DNA of 64,000 nt from Erythrobacter sp. UBA1916 (GCA_002337385.1 DDFY01000023.1:16829-80828); one strand, 5' to 3'; positions 42,291 to 51,808 are shown, counted from the first letter of the stretch. A program made the numbers and translations. Notes: a model not told the origin generated them from the letters alone.

Positions 42291-42944
42291 TTACTCAGAA
42301 CTCCGGGAATGGTTGGCGAGGCGGCCCATGATGGCGGCCACATATTGCTGTGTTTCGCGGATGCGCGGAATGCCGCCCGCGCGCATCACGCGGCCCGGTC
42401 CGGCATTATAGGCGGCAAGCGCCTTTTCGAGGTCGCCATCGAAGCGGTCAAGCTGCTCACGCAGATAGCGCGCGCCGCCTTCGAGATTGGCGAAGGGATC
42501 GTCTGCATCGACGCCAAGATAGCGCGCCGTGCCCGGCATCAGCTGGGCGAGGCCCCGCGCGCCCACCGGGCTGCGGGCATTGGCGTGCCAGCGGCTTTCC
42601 TGCCACACCAGCGCTTCGATCAGGGCGGGGGAGAGGTCGAACCGGGCGGCCAGCTCGGCCACCTTGGCGGCATATTGCTGTGGCACGGCGTCGTCATGCA
42701 GTGCGGTGTTGGCGACGGCGCTTTCGGGCACCAGGTCGAACACCTCGAACGGAACTTCAGCAGGCGCGGGAACCATCGCGTAGCTCGCGGATAGATCCTG
42801 CGAAGCCGAGGCGGCCATGGCTGGCCCTGCGACCCAGCGCGGCTCCCCCGACGTGCCGATCTCGAGCACGTCTGCGCGGGCCGGCTGTGCGCCGACCGCG
42901 ATTATCAAGGCAGTTGCCGACAAAGTCAGCGCGCGCAGAATCAT
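42291..42944 (-). CDS. virB1: Lytic transglycosylase (VirB1-like)
   Basis: Peptidoglycan-cleaving periplasmic enzyme of 217 residues that opens the wall for T4SS assembly. A signal peptide (MILRALTLSATALIIAVGAQ) precedes an SLT domain with the catalytic Glu in ALVWQESRWHANARSPVGA, GLAQLMPGTARYLGV and AAYNAGPGRV. ATG at 42944 has GGAGGG 6 bases before it. It is the first gene of the virB run. Confidence 0.9.
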   Translation of the reverse strand: MILRALTLSATALIIAVGAQPARADVLEIGTSGEPRWVAGPAMAASASQDLSASYAMVPAPAEVPFEVFDLVPESAVANTALHDDAVPQQYAAKVAELAARFDLSPALIEALVWQESRWHANARSPVGARGLAQLMPGTARYLGVDADDPFANLEGGARYLREQLDRFDGDLEKALAAYNAGPGRVMRAGGIPRIRETQQYVAAIMGRLANHSRSSE

Positions 42945-43024
42945 CCGTACCCTCCGAAGCGCCCCCAATGCTTACAATAGATGACAACCGCGTGACAGCC
43001 CCAAGGGCCCCGTGGTGAATGCAT

Positions 43025-43061
43025 AGAAAAGCCCCGCCGGGCGCGATGGCACGGCGAGGCT
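43025..43061 (-). terminator. Rho-independent terminator of the TPR gene
   Basis: Read leftward, AGCCTCGCCG and CGGCGGGGCT form a 10-bp stem (one wobble) around a 12-base loop, followed by TTTTCTAT. It lies about 55 bases after the stop of the TPR gene. Confidence 0.75.
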
Positions 43062-43113
43062 CTTGGTGTTCCTTGGCAACTGCGCCTAAGCGAGCGGCCA
43101 TAGTATTAAGGAA

Positions 43114-43488
43114 TCAGTTCATCGCCACGGCGGTCTGATCCAGTGCGCGCAGGGCAAGGCGTGCGGCTGCGCGCGAGTCGACCCACTCACCGTCGGCAAG
43201 CTCGAGCTGGTAGCGCACGTCGGACCGGGCAGCGGCGCGATAGTAGTCGGCGGCCTTTTCCTTGTCGCCACGCACGGCCCATGCTGAACCGAGGTTGATC
43301 AGCAGCGCCGGGTCCTCGGGGTTCTGCACGAGGTTGGCTTCGAGGCGGGTGATGGCAGCATCGGTTTCGCCCTGGGTCAGCTCTTCGTACGCGGCATCGC
43401 GATGTTGGTCGTCGTTCATTCCTGCCATCATGGCAGGGGGCGCGGCCTGGGCCAGCATCAGAGCGATAGCGGTTTGAAGTACGATCAT
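43114..43488 (-). CDS. Small exported TPR protein
   Basis: A 124-residue protein with a weak signal-like N-terminus (MIVLQTAIALMLAQAAPPAM) and two tetratricopeptide-type repeats (DAAYEELTQGETDAAITRLE and DPALLINLGSAWAVRGDKEK followed by AADYYRAAA). TPRs mediate protein interactions. It stands alone with its own terminator, upstream of the virB run on the same strand but separated by that terminator. Function unknown; similar proteins are annotated as TPR repeat proteins in sphingomonads. Confidence 0.78.
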   Translation of the reverse strand: MIVLQTAIALMLAQAAPPAMMAGMNDDQHRDAAYEELTQGETDAAITRLEANLVQNPEDPALLINLGSAWAVRGDKEKAADYYRAAARSDVRYQLELADGEWVDSRAAARLALRALDQTAVAMN

Positions 43489-43778
43489 TCTTATTCTCCC
43501 AAACTGTGAATGATCGGAAGATGCGGCTCTCCCACGGCAAATGCAATTAAACTGTCATAATGTCATAAATATGAAACCTTAGATTCGGGGCGTGGCATTA
43601 GCCAAGCTTTGCTGCGGCGCGTCACGCTTGTTGGCAGGCCTGACACCTCACTGTCGTCAGATGGTCACAATTTAATCGAGCCCTTTGCAAACAAACTGTC
43701 ATGAGCGGCTCCTAGCGAGCGTCTCGCGACATTCATTCGCATTCCTGATTCTCGGTTTTTTTGAGGGGACCGTTCGCT

Positions 43779-45407
43779 GTGACTCACCTTTCTCGCGCTC
43801 TTATCATCGGCACCAGCGTGCTGGCTCTGGCCGCTTGCGGTCCTGAAGAAATCGCTTCGCCCGGCACTGGCGTCATCAACATCGGTGACGTCATCACCAA
43901 CCCGGCACCGACTCCGACCCCGACCTCGGCTCCCACGGTCACTGCCGCGGGTGCCTGCCCCAGCCTCACCAACGATGGCTCGGTTGTGCTCACCAACGAC
44001 GGCACCATTTCTGGCCCAACCGGTGAATACCGCATCTGCACTCTGCCCAGCCTGATCACGAAGTCGGTGACGCTGCCGCAGATCGACGGGCTCGTCTATC
44101 GTCTGAACGGCCGCGTTGACGTCGGCTGCGACGGCGGCCCGGTGGCTCCGACCGCCTACACTTCGACGACCGTCGGCTGCAACACCCCGCTCGACGCCGA
44201 CACCAACGTCACCCTCGGGATCGACCCGGGCGTGGTGATCTATGGTGAGCAGGGCGCTTCGTGGCTGGCTGTGAACCGCGGCAACAAGATCAACGCTTCG
44301 GGCTCCGCCAGCAAGCCGATCATCTTCACCAGCGCCGACAACATCGCCGGCCTTAACACCGAAAGCACTCCGGGTGGCCAGTGGGGCGGTGTCGTGCTGC
44401 TCGGCCGCGGCCGCATCACCGACTGCGACATCGGCGCCGTTGGCGGTACGGGCGCCGGTGCGTGTCAGCGTCGCACCGAAGGCGCGGTGAACGATGCGCT
44501 CTTCGGCGGCACCGACGACACCTACAACGCCGGTACCATGGAATATGTGCAGATCCGCTATTCGGGCTTCGTGCTTTCGAACAACAAGGAACTGCAGTCG
44601 CTGACCCCCTCGGGCGTCGGCACCGGCACCACGCTTAACCACATCCAGTCGCACCGGTCGTCGGACGATGGCGCCGAGTTCTTCGGCGGTTCGGTCAACG
44701 TGAGCCACTATATCGCCACCGGCGCAGACGACGACAGCCTCGACGTCGACACCGGTGCCCGCCTGAACGTGCAGTATGCTCTGCTGCTGCCGGTCCCGGG
44801 CGAAGGCGATGCGCTGATGGAAATCGACTCCAACGGTAACGAGGGTGACGCCCCGCGTACCGACCTCAAGGTCGTGAACTTCCTGGGGCTGCAGTCGGTG
44901 ACCAGCCCGTCCAACGAAGGTGCCGACAAGGCTGCGGTCCTGTTCCGCGGCAATGCCGATGTCACGCTTTACAACGGCGCGATCATCGCTCCCGAGAACG
45001 AGTGCATCCGCATGACCTCGAACACCACCGCGGCCAACCGCGCCTCGCTGACTGCGCGTTCGGTTGTGCTGCAGTGCTCGGGCACCGGCGACGCGAAGTA
45101 CATCGGCGATGGTTCGGGCGATGCCTTCACCGCCGCTGACGTTCGCGGCTTCATCACCGCTGACGCCTCGAACAACGAGGACTTCACCAACACGCTGACC
45201 AGCACGTTCATCAACGGTTCCAACGAGGACGCTGTCGCCATCACCAGCCCGACTGGCCTGTCGACCTTCTTCGTCGAGGCGACCCCTTACCACATCGGCG
45301 CTGCCTGGACCGGCGGTGACGACTGGTATGCCGGCTGGACCTGCAACAGCAACATTGCGAACTTCGGCGCTTCCTCGTCGGCATGCACCACGCTGCCGAC
45401 GACCTGA
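43779..45407 (+). CDS. Lipoprotein with parallel beta-helix-like repeats, receptor partner
   Basis: Exported protein of 542 residues. A lipoprotein signal ends VLALAAC (Cys20), then a Pro/Thr-rich linker (PAPTPTPTSAPTVT). The body is rich in Gly, Asn, Asp and Thr, with short repeating strands (VNVSHYIATGADDDSLDVDT, NSNGNEGD-like turns, DVTLYNGAIIAPENECIRMT) suggesting a beta-helix and possible sugar or phosphate binding. GTG at 43779 is chosen for its GAGGGG site and signal peptide. It is followed by a TonB receptor gene 92 bases downstream. The pairing recalls SusD-SusC of Bacteroidetes, but no SusD homology is seen. The ligand is unknown. Confidence 0.72.
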   Translation: MTHLSRALIIGTSVLALAACGPEEIASPGTGVINIGDVITNPAPTPTPTSAPTVTAAGACPSLTNDGSVVLTNDGTISGPTGEYRICTLPSLITKSVTLPQIDGLVYRLNGRVDVGCDGGPVAPTAYTSTTVGCNTPLDADTNVTLGIDPGVVIYGEQGASWLAVNRGNKINASGSASKPIIFTSADNIAGLNTESTPGGQWGGVVLLGRGRITDCDIGAVGGTGAGACQRRTEGAVNDALFGGTDDTYNAGTMEYVQIRYSGFVLSNNKELQSLTPSGVGTGTTLNHIQSHRSSDDGAEFFGGSVNVSHYIATGADDDSLDVDTGARLNVQYALLLPVPGEGDALMEIDSNGNEGDAPRTDLKVVNFLGLQSVTSPSNEGADKAAVLFRGNADVTLYNGAIIAPENECIRMTSNTTAANRASLTARSVVLQCSGTGDAKYIGDGSGDAFTAADVRGFITADASNNEDFTNTLTSTFINGSNEDAVAITSPTGLSTFFVEATPYHIGAAWTGGDDWYAGWTCNSNIANFGASSSACTTLPTT

Positions 45408-45429
45408 GCGGCTGCCTGACGTGAATACT

Positions 45430-45461
45430 GCGGGGGCAGCCGCTCTGCCGGCTGCCCCCGC
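45430..45461 (+). other. Intercistronic stem-loop
   Basis: A perfect 13-bp GC-rich stem (45430-45442 with 45449-45461) and six-base loop CTCTGC lie between the lipoprotein stop and the TonB-receptor gene. No T-run follows. It may stabilise the lipoprotein mRNA or partly terminate transcription so that lipoprotein is made in excess of receptor. Confidence 0.6.
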
Positions 45462-45499
45462 TCATGCATTTATGCACTATTGATTTCAGGAGACCTCGG

Positions 45500-48154
45500 A
45501 TGTCCACCTCTTCGCGGCTGGTCGGTGCGCTTATCGTCACGACAGCTCTGACACTTCCATCGCTCGCCCATGCGCAGGAAAGCCAGGCGCCGGGCAGCAC
45601 CACCACCACCGACGAGGCGGACTCCGTCGACGTTTCGGTTCCGGGCGGCAATTCGGTCATCGTTGTGACTGGCCGTCTGAACCGTGATCCGGCCCAGACC
45701 TCGGCCCAGGTTACGAGCGTTCTGTCGACTGAAGACATTGCTCGCACCGGCGAAGGCGACATCGCTGGCGCGCTCTCGCGCGTCACGGGCCTCAGTGTGG
45801 TCGGCAACGGCTTCGTTTACGTCCGCGGTCTCGGCGATCGCTACTCGCTGGCGCTGCTCAACGGTTCGCCGCTGCCCAGCCCCGAGCCGCTCAAGCGCGT
45901 TGTCCCGCTTGACCTGTTCCCCACCAGCGTGGTCTCGTCCTCGATGGTCCAGAAGAGCTACTCGGTGAACTTCCCCGGTGAGTTCGGCGGCGGTGTGATC
46001 AACCTGACCACCCGCACCACGCCCGATGAGCCCTTCGTAACCATCGGCGGCAGCATCGGCGGCGATGTGGAAACGACCTTCCAGAACGGCCTGAGCTACT
46101 ATGGCAGCTCGCGCGACTGGCTTGGCTATGACAATGGCGCGCGCCAGCCCGGCGGAAATGCGCTGCAATATGTCGCCACTCCGGAGACACTGCCGGTCGG
46201 CGCGGCGACCACGCCGATCGCGGCTGAGCTGGTCACCTCGCAGCAGGCGGTGATCCAGAAGATCGGTGACGTGCAGCCGGATCTGGGCCTGTCGCTCAGC
46301 GGCGGCACGGCCATCCAGATGCCCGATGGCCAGCTCGGCATCGTGGCCGCGGCCAGCTATTCGAACAAATGGTCGACCCGCGACACCATTCAGCAGTCAG
46401 CCTCTGCAGGCAGTCTCGCTTCGATCGAGAACGACTTCCGTCAGGTTTCGACCAACCAGAACGTGCTGGTCAACGGCATGCTCGGGTTCGGCCTGGAGCT
46501 GGGCGATCATGTGATCCGTTGGACCAATGTCTACATTCACGACACGATCAAGCGCGCCAGCCTCGCTAACGGCACTAAGCCAGCGCAGAACGGCGATACC
46601 CAGTTCATCAATCAGCGTACCGGCTTCTATGCACGCCAGCTGATCGATACGCAGCTGACCGGGGAATTCGAGTTCGGCGATCTCAGCCTCGATCTGCGCG
46701 GCAGCTATGCCAACACCAAGCGCGATGCGCCGGGTGAACTGCTGTTCCCCTATCGGGAAACGTCGCTGCGGGGTGAGACGATCTACACGATGTTCTCGTC
46801 GAGTGGCGATCGTCCGTCGTACACCTATTCGAAGCTCAACGAGGATCTTTACTCGGCGGGGATCGACGCGACCTATCCGATTACCGATACCTTCAACCTG
46901 ACGGTGGGCGGTGCTTGGTCGAAATCGGACCGCTTCAGCCTGCGCCGCGAATTCCTGTTCTCGATCCCGGCCACCGGGGAGATCAATCAGGGTGGCGCGA
47001 GCATAAGCAATCCGGACTTTGCTTACATCCTCGCGACCTTGCGTCCGGACCTCTATTTCGCGCCGGAAATGGTCAATGCGCTGGGCATCACCCTGATCGA
47101 CAGCGATCCGGGCACCAACGCCTTCAACGCTGGTCTGCAAACCTGGGCCGGCTACGCCAAGGCCGACCTGCTGCTGAACGACATGATCACCATTGATGCG
47201 GGTGTCCGTTACGAGAAGGGCGATCTGTCGGTCTCCCCGGCGGTTGCGAATTCGACCGTCGATCCAACCAATCTCAAGAACGACTACTTCCTGCCCGCCG
47301 TCACGGTCACCTTCGATCTCGACGATGGCATGCAGATCCGCCTCAATGGTTCGAAGACCATCGCTCGGCCGCAGTTCCGCGAACTGATCGCCCAGCCGTT
47401 CTACGATCCTGACAGCAACCGTGCCTTCCGCGGTAATCCCTATCTGCAGGACAGCGAGCTGTACAACGCCGAGGCCCGCTTCGAGTGGTACTTCGCGCGC
47501 GGTCAGCGGGTGTCGCTTGCCGGGTTCTACAAGAAGATCGACAAGCCGATCGAAACCTTCGTGGCCGGCAGCACCGACTTGCTGACCTCGTTCGCCAATG
47601 CGCCCGAAGCCTCGCTTTACGGCGCGGAGTTCGATGTCACGAAGCACTTCGACCTCGAAAGCATGGGTGGTCTGTTCAGCAGTCGGCAGGCTGTTGTGAT
47701 CGCCAACTACACCTATACGAAGTCCGAACTGAAAGTGTCGGACGACGATCTGGTGGACGTGTTCGGCGCGCTTGGCAGTCCGGCCTCGATCTACTTCCGC
47801 GACGGCGCGCCGCTCACGGGGCAGTCGGATCACCTGATCAACCTGCAGCTCGGTCTCGAGGATCTTGACCGCCTGTCGCAGCAGACGATCCTGGTGACTT
47901 ACGCCAGCGACCGCGTCGTCAGCCGCGGCCTGGTTGGCCAGCCCGACATTGTCGAGAAGCCGGGTGTGCGGATCGACTTCGTCTGGCGTGAAGGCTTCGA
48001 GATTGGCGGCACTGACGCTGAGATCAAGCTGGAGGCCCGCAACCTGCTGGGCACACGCCATCAGGAGTTCCAGGACAACGGCACCGACTTCATCAACGTT
48101 AACACCTACGACGTAGGCCAGTCGTTCTCGGCGGGCCTGTCGGTGACCTTCTAG
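45500..48154 (+). CDS. TonB-dependent outer-membrane receptor
   Basis: Receptor of 884 residues. A signal peptide (VGALIVTTALTLPSLAHAQE) is followed by a TonB box (NSVIVVTGR), then a plug (DIAGALSRVTGLSVVGNGFV, YVRGLGDRYSLALLNGSPLP, FPGEFGGGVINLTTR) and a large barrel ending VGQSFSAGLSVTF with terminal Phe. The plug form with VYVRGLGDRYS and SVNFPGEFGGGVI marks a subgroup common in Caulobacterales/sphingomonads. It follows the beta-helix lipoprotein and is ended by a strong terminator. AGGAG precedes the ATG. Ligand unknown. Confidence 0.92.
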   Translation: MSTSSRLVGALIVTTALTLPSLAHAQESQAPGSTTTTDEADSVDVSVPGGNSVIVVTGRLNRDPAQTSAQVTSVLSTEDIARTGEGDIAGALSRVTGLSVVGNGFVYVRGLGDRYSLALLNGSPLPSPEPLKRVVPLDLFPTSVVSSSMVQKSYSVNFPGEFGGGVINLTTRTTPDEPFVTIGGSIGGDVETTFQNGLSYYGSSRDWLGYDNGARQPGGNALQYVATPETLPVGAATTPIAAELVTSQQAVIQKIGDVQPDLGLSLSGGTAIQMPDGQLGIVAAASYSNKWSTRDTIQQSASAGSLASIENDFRQVSTNQNVLVNGMLGFGLELGDHVIRWTNVYIHDTIKRASLANGTKPAQNGDTQFINQRTGFYARQLIDTQLTGEFEFGDLSLDLRGSYANTKRDAPGELLFPYRETSLRGETIYTMFSSSGDRPSYTYSKLNEDLYSAGIDATYPITDTFNLTVGGAWSKSDRFSLRREFLFSIPATGEINQGGASISNPDFAYILATLRPDLYFAPEMVNALGITLIDSDPGTNAFNAGLQTWAGYAKADLLLNDMITIDAGVRYEKGDLSVSPAVANSTVDPTNLKNDYFLPAVTVTFDLDDGMQIRLNGSKTIARPQFRELIAQPFYDPDSNRAFRGNPYLQDSELYNAEARFEWYFARGQRVSLAGFYKKIDKPIETFVAGSTDLLTSFANAPEASLYGAEFDVTKHFDLESMGGLFSSRQAVVIANYTYTKSELKVSDDDLVDVFGALGSPASIYFRDGAPLTGQSDHLINLQLGLEDLDRLSQQTILVTYASDRVVSRGLVGQPDIVEKPGVRIDFVWREGFEIGGTDAEIKLEARNLLGTRHQEFQDNGTDFINVNTYDVGQSFSAGLSVTF

Positions 48155-48180
48155 ACCGCGCGACGCGCTAGCGTTGTTCG

Positions 48181-48214
48181 AAAAGGCCTCCCGCGCGAGC
48201 GGGGGGCCTTTTTC
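48181..48214 (+). terminator. Rho-independent terminator after the TonB receptor gene
   Basis: A 14-bp stem (AAAAGGCCTCCCGC with GCGGGGGGCCTTTT, one G-T wobble), GCGA loop and T-tract, 26 bases after the receptor stop. A textbook intrinsic terminator. Confidence 0.9.
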
Positions 48215-48279
48215 GTTGCGCGAATGGATCGGGCGGGCGCGGCGATGCGCGAAACGGCATCTGGCGATAAGGCCCCGCG

Positions 48280-48954
48280 TCAGGGCAGGTCGAGCACGTA
48301 GCCCTTCGAATGGACCGTGCGCAGCAAGTGGCCCGCGTTTGCGTTGCGCAACCCGAAGCGCAACCGCTTGATCCATACGTCGACCGTGCGCAGATACCCC
48401 GGATCGCCCGCCTTGCCGAGCGCATCGACCAGCTCCTGTCGGCTCAGTACCCGGTTGGGGTTCTCGGCCAGAAAACGCAGCACGCGGAATTCGTTCGGTC
48501 GCAGGGCAATCTGCTGCCCCTTCCAGCGCGCCTGCTCACCCGCGACGTTGATCTGCAGGTCGCCAAGGTCGAGCACTTGCGGCATGCTCGGGCGGCGGTC
48601 GGTGGCATAGAGCGCCAGAACGCGGTCGAGCATCGCCTTGCGGTCGAGCGGGCCGATTGCATAGTCGTCGGCCCCGGCCTTGATCGCGCGGCGGCGGTCA
48701 TCGGGGTCGTCCTCGTCGAGCACCATGGTGATATGGGCATCGCGCGTGCGAGGATCGGCGCGCAGGCGGCGGCACATTTCGAGGCCCGACAGGTCATCGA
48801 GCACCCAGTCGACGAAAGCCCAGACACTGCCCTCGACAAGCTTGTTCGGCCCGGCCGAGTCCAGGCGTTCGAACACGAATTGCGCATCGCCATGGTCGAA
48901 CCGCTCAAACCCGGCTGCTTGTTCACTTGTGGCGAAGATGGTGACGCGTTCCAT
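48280..48954 (-). CDS. Atypical OmpR/PhoB-type response regulator
   Basis: Transcription factor of 224 residues with a degenerate receiver (1-115) and an intact winged-helix DNA-binding domain (about 125-220: LRPNEFRVLRFLAENPNRVL, VDVWIKRLRFGLRN, TVHSKGYVLD). The candidate phospho-acceptor Asp49 (FVDWVLDDLSG) remains. The N-terminal acidic pair is lost, and the switch Thr and the conserved Lys (usually TKP, here IGP) are replaced. It is probably not controlled by ordinary phosphorylation. No histidine kinase is nearby. ATG 48954 has GAGGGA upstream. It may regulate the TonB receptor genes converging on it, but this is speculative. Confidence 0.85.
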   Translation of the reverse strand: MERVTIFATSEQAAGFERFDHGDAQFVFERLDSAGPNKLVEGSVWAFVDWVLDDLSGLEMCRRLRADPRTRDAHITMVLDEDDPDDRRRAIKAGADDYAIGPLDRKAMLDRVLALYATDRRPSMPQVLDLGDLQINVAGEQARWKGQQIALRPNEFRVLRFLAENPNRVLSRQELVDALGKAGDPGYLRTVDVWIKRLRFGLRNANAGHLLRTVHSKGYVLDLP

Positions 48955-49080
48955 CCAGTGTTTCCCTCGTTGGACGGGGAATCCCTGCAAGCTGGAAATG
49001 ACCGCGCTATGACAGAACCGCCTGGCGTGTTCGGCGCTATCGAAACCCGGAGGCCTGACCTGCCAGGCCCCTGCGCGAAT

Positions 49081-51708
49081 CTACCTGGAGCCCAGCGTCA
49101 CCAGCGCCTCGTCATAAGGCATGCCGTCACCGCCGCGGTTGACGACGATGTGCTGATAGCCCTGTGAACGCGTGCCGCTCGCGCCGTAGGCGGCGGTCTG
49201 CAGCGGCTCGTCCAGCGCAATGCGATAGAAGGTGGTGCGCATGAATTCGGATAGCTCGCCAGCGGTGATAACGCCGTCGCCGTTGTCGTCGGCGCGGCCT
49301 TCCATCGCCTGCTGCAGAATATGCGAGATATAGCCGCCGGCTTCGAATTTCTGCGCCACGAGGCTGGTCAGGTCGCTGTCCGAGCTGAACACACCCATCC
49401 GCCCGGTCCGGCGGTTGATCACGTCATCGAACCCGCCCGAGAAGCACGAATCGAGCACCAGCAGCGTGCGCGCGTGGATCGGTTCGAGCATCTGTCCGAG
49501 TTCGTAATCGGTGACGGCGGCGTCGAACAGTTCGATGGTCTCGCTGGTCCCGTCGCGTTCCATGAAGGTTTCTACGTTCTGCTTCGAGCCGTGGCCCGAA
49601 TAGAACAGCAGGAACAGGTCGTTCGGCCCGATCGTGTTGGCGATCTGGTCGATGGCACTGATGAAATTCGCCCGCGTTGCCTGGCGGTTGGTCAGTGTGG
49701 TGCTTTGTGCTGCAAGCATGCCCGTATGTTGAAGCGTCTGGGTTAGCTTGGTTGCGTCCTGATCGGTCATCGAGAGGTTGCCCGCGCGCCCGCCATAGTC
49801 GGCCACGCCCACGCTGAGCGCGAAGATCCGCCCCCCGGTGCGTCCGGCCAGAACCGGCGCGTTGCCTCCGCCTGCGCTCACGGTGGAGCTGATGGTGTAG
49901 CTGCCGGTTTCGCCGCTCTGATAGCTGGTCGCCACCAGCGTATAGGTGCCGGTTTCGGGCAGGGTGACCGTGAGCCGCGAGTTGGTTTCGCCATCTTCAC
50001 CGGCCCGGTCGTCGTTCTCCTCGCTGCCGCCGCCGGGCATCAGCAGCGAAAGGTAGGTGTCGAATTCGGAGGAGGCCATATCGAAGGTCACGCGCTGGCC
50101 GCGCTGGCCTTCGAAGGTATAGGGATCGATATATTCGCCCGACGAGATCGTATCGTCGCCGCTCGCCAGTGAGCCGCTGACCGAGCCGCCCAGCGAGAGC
50201 CGGGCAAGCTGCCCACCACCGGCAGAGCTTGCCGTGCTGCTCGAATCGAGACGGTAGCTGCCGAGCCCGCTTTCCGAATAGCTCGCCACCACGACCCGGT
50301 AAGTGCCGGCTTGCGGCAAGGTCGTTTCGACCAGGCTGTTGAGGGTGCTGCCCGAAGGGTCGTCGTCGTTCTCGATTGAAAAGCCGCCCGGTCCTTCGAC
50401 GCGCAGCAGGGTGTCGAAGTCGTCGGAGGCGAGGGCCAGGCGCAGTTGCTCCCCGGCGTCCGCCTCGATCAGGTAGACATCCTCCACCGAATGATCGCCG
50501 CGCGGATCGGACGAGGCGAGCGTGCCGTTGACGCTGCTGCCCAGTTCGAGCCGCTGGCCGCTGTTCGCGGCTCGCGATGAGGAGCCGGACATTTCAGCGC
50601 GGATCGTGTAGCTGCCGGTCTCCGCAGCGGCATAGCTGGTCGCGGCGATGGTGAGGCTTCCATCGGCGGGGATCGTCACTTCGAGCCGGCTGTTGGTGCC
50701 GTTACCGTTGGGATCGTCATCGTTCTCGGCGGTATAGTCGTTCGCGCCGACCGCTCCGAGATAGGTATCGAAATCGGAGCTTTGCATGGTCAGGACCATC
50801 TGCGCGCCGGGGTTTCCGCGCAGCGTGTAGACGTCGAAATATTCGCCCGAATCGAGTTCGGAATCGCCTGCCGCCAGTTGTCCGCGCGCAGGGGCGCCAG
50901 GCGTGAGCGTGTTGCCCAGGCTGTCCGCAGTCGAGGCACCCGAGCCGCCGCTGGAGGCAAGCCGCGCGCCATCGATGCTAAGCTGGTAGCTCCCGGTTTC
51001 CCCCTCGCTGAGGCTGTTGGCCACGATCCGGTATTCGCCGTTCTCGGTGAGGTCGAGATCGAGCTGCGAATTGGTGGTGCCGTCCTCGCCGTCGTCGTTG
51101 CTGGACACTTCTCCGCTCGGGCTTGTGACGCGCAGATAGGTATCGAAGTCGGGCGAAGTCATCCGCAGCGTGACATGCTGCCCGCTGCGTCCATCGAAGG
51201 TGTAGCTGTCATAGTAGGAGCCGTCGTCGAGCACTGAATCGCTGGACGAAAGGGTGCCCGATGCGCTGTCGGAAAGGCCGCCGCGACCGCTGGAATTGCG
51301 ATTGCCTGAGCTGCCACCTCTGCTGCCCTGGAGCTGGTAGGAGCCGCTTTCGCCTGCCTCAAAGCTGGTGATGATGAAGCGATAGCGGCCATCTTCGGGC
51401 AGTGTCGCGGTGATGCGAGAATGGGTTCCGTCACCGCCCTCCGCATCGTCGTTTTCGACCGAGAAATCGCCATCGTTGCGCAGCATCAGATAGGCGTCAA
51501 AGTCGCTGCTGGTCAGCGTGACGTCGATCTCGTCTCCGGCGTGGCCGTCGAAATAATAGAGGTCGTAGAACTCGCCGGAGGGCAGTTCGTCATCGCCGGA
51601 GCGCAATTCCCCGCTGGAGCTGATTGCGTCTTGCGCGGCAGCTGGCGCGGCGAGCCCTGCGCACAAGATTGCTGCCAAGGCCGTCTTGCTGAGAATGTCC
51701 TACTTCAT
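49081..51708 (-). CDS. Secreted caspase-like (C14) protein with five PPC domains and an EF-hand; amber at codon 3
   Basis: From the best start, ATG 51708, codons 1-3 read ATG AAG TAG. The frame then continues open as DILSKTALAAILCAGLAAPA, a typical signal peptide, to the end. The open part from TTG 51678 is 865 residues: five tandem bacterial PPC-type beta-sandwich domains (each with FDxYL and NDD...G..NS signatures), then a caspase fold from about residue 615. The catalytic dyad is His696 (FYSGHGS) and Cys745 (LDSCFSGG); an EF-hand loop (DDNGDGVITAGE, about 797-808) suggests calcium dependence. Either TTG is used with a poor signal peptide, or the TAG is a nonsense mutation or sequence error. 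Confidence 0.8.
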
Positions 51709-51808
51709 GCGTTGCCCCCCGCCTCGAAAAGAACTCCTCGATATAGTGGCATATACGGAGGTGAAAATCAGCCACAAGTTCCCTGAACAATCCTGACCTT
51801 TGGACGGA

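Noticed and set aside
41717..42343. 208-codon frame covering virB3 and virB2
   Set aside because: Its first half is out of frame with the clear VirB2 pilin; the real virB3 begins at 41998.
35064..42944. T4SS as part of a conjugative element or ICE
   Set aside because: No relaxase, coupling protein, integrase, origin of transfer or plasmid replication genes in the window.
46397..48376. 659-codon frame antisense to the TonB receptor
   Set aside because: Shadow of a clear TonB receptor, and it runs through its terminator.
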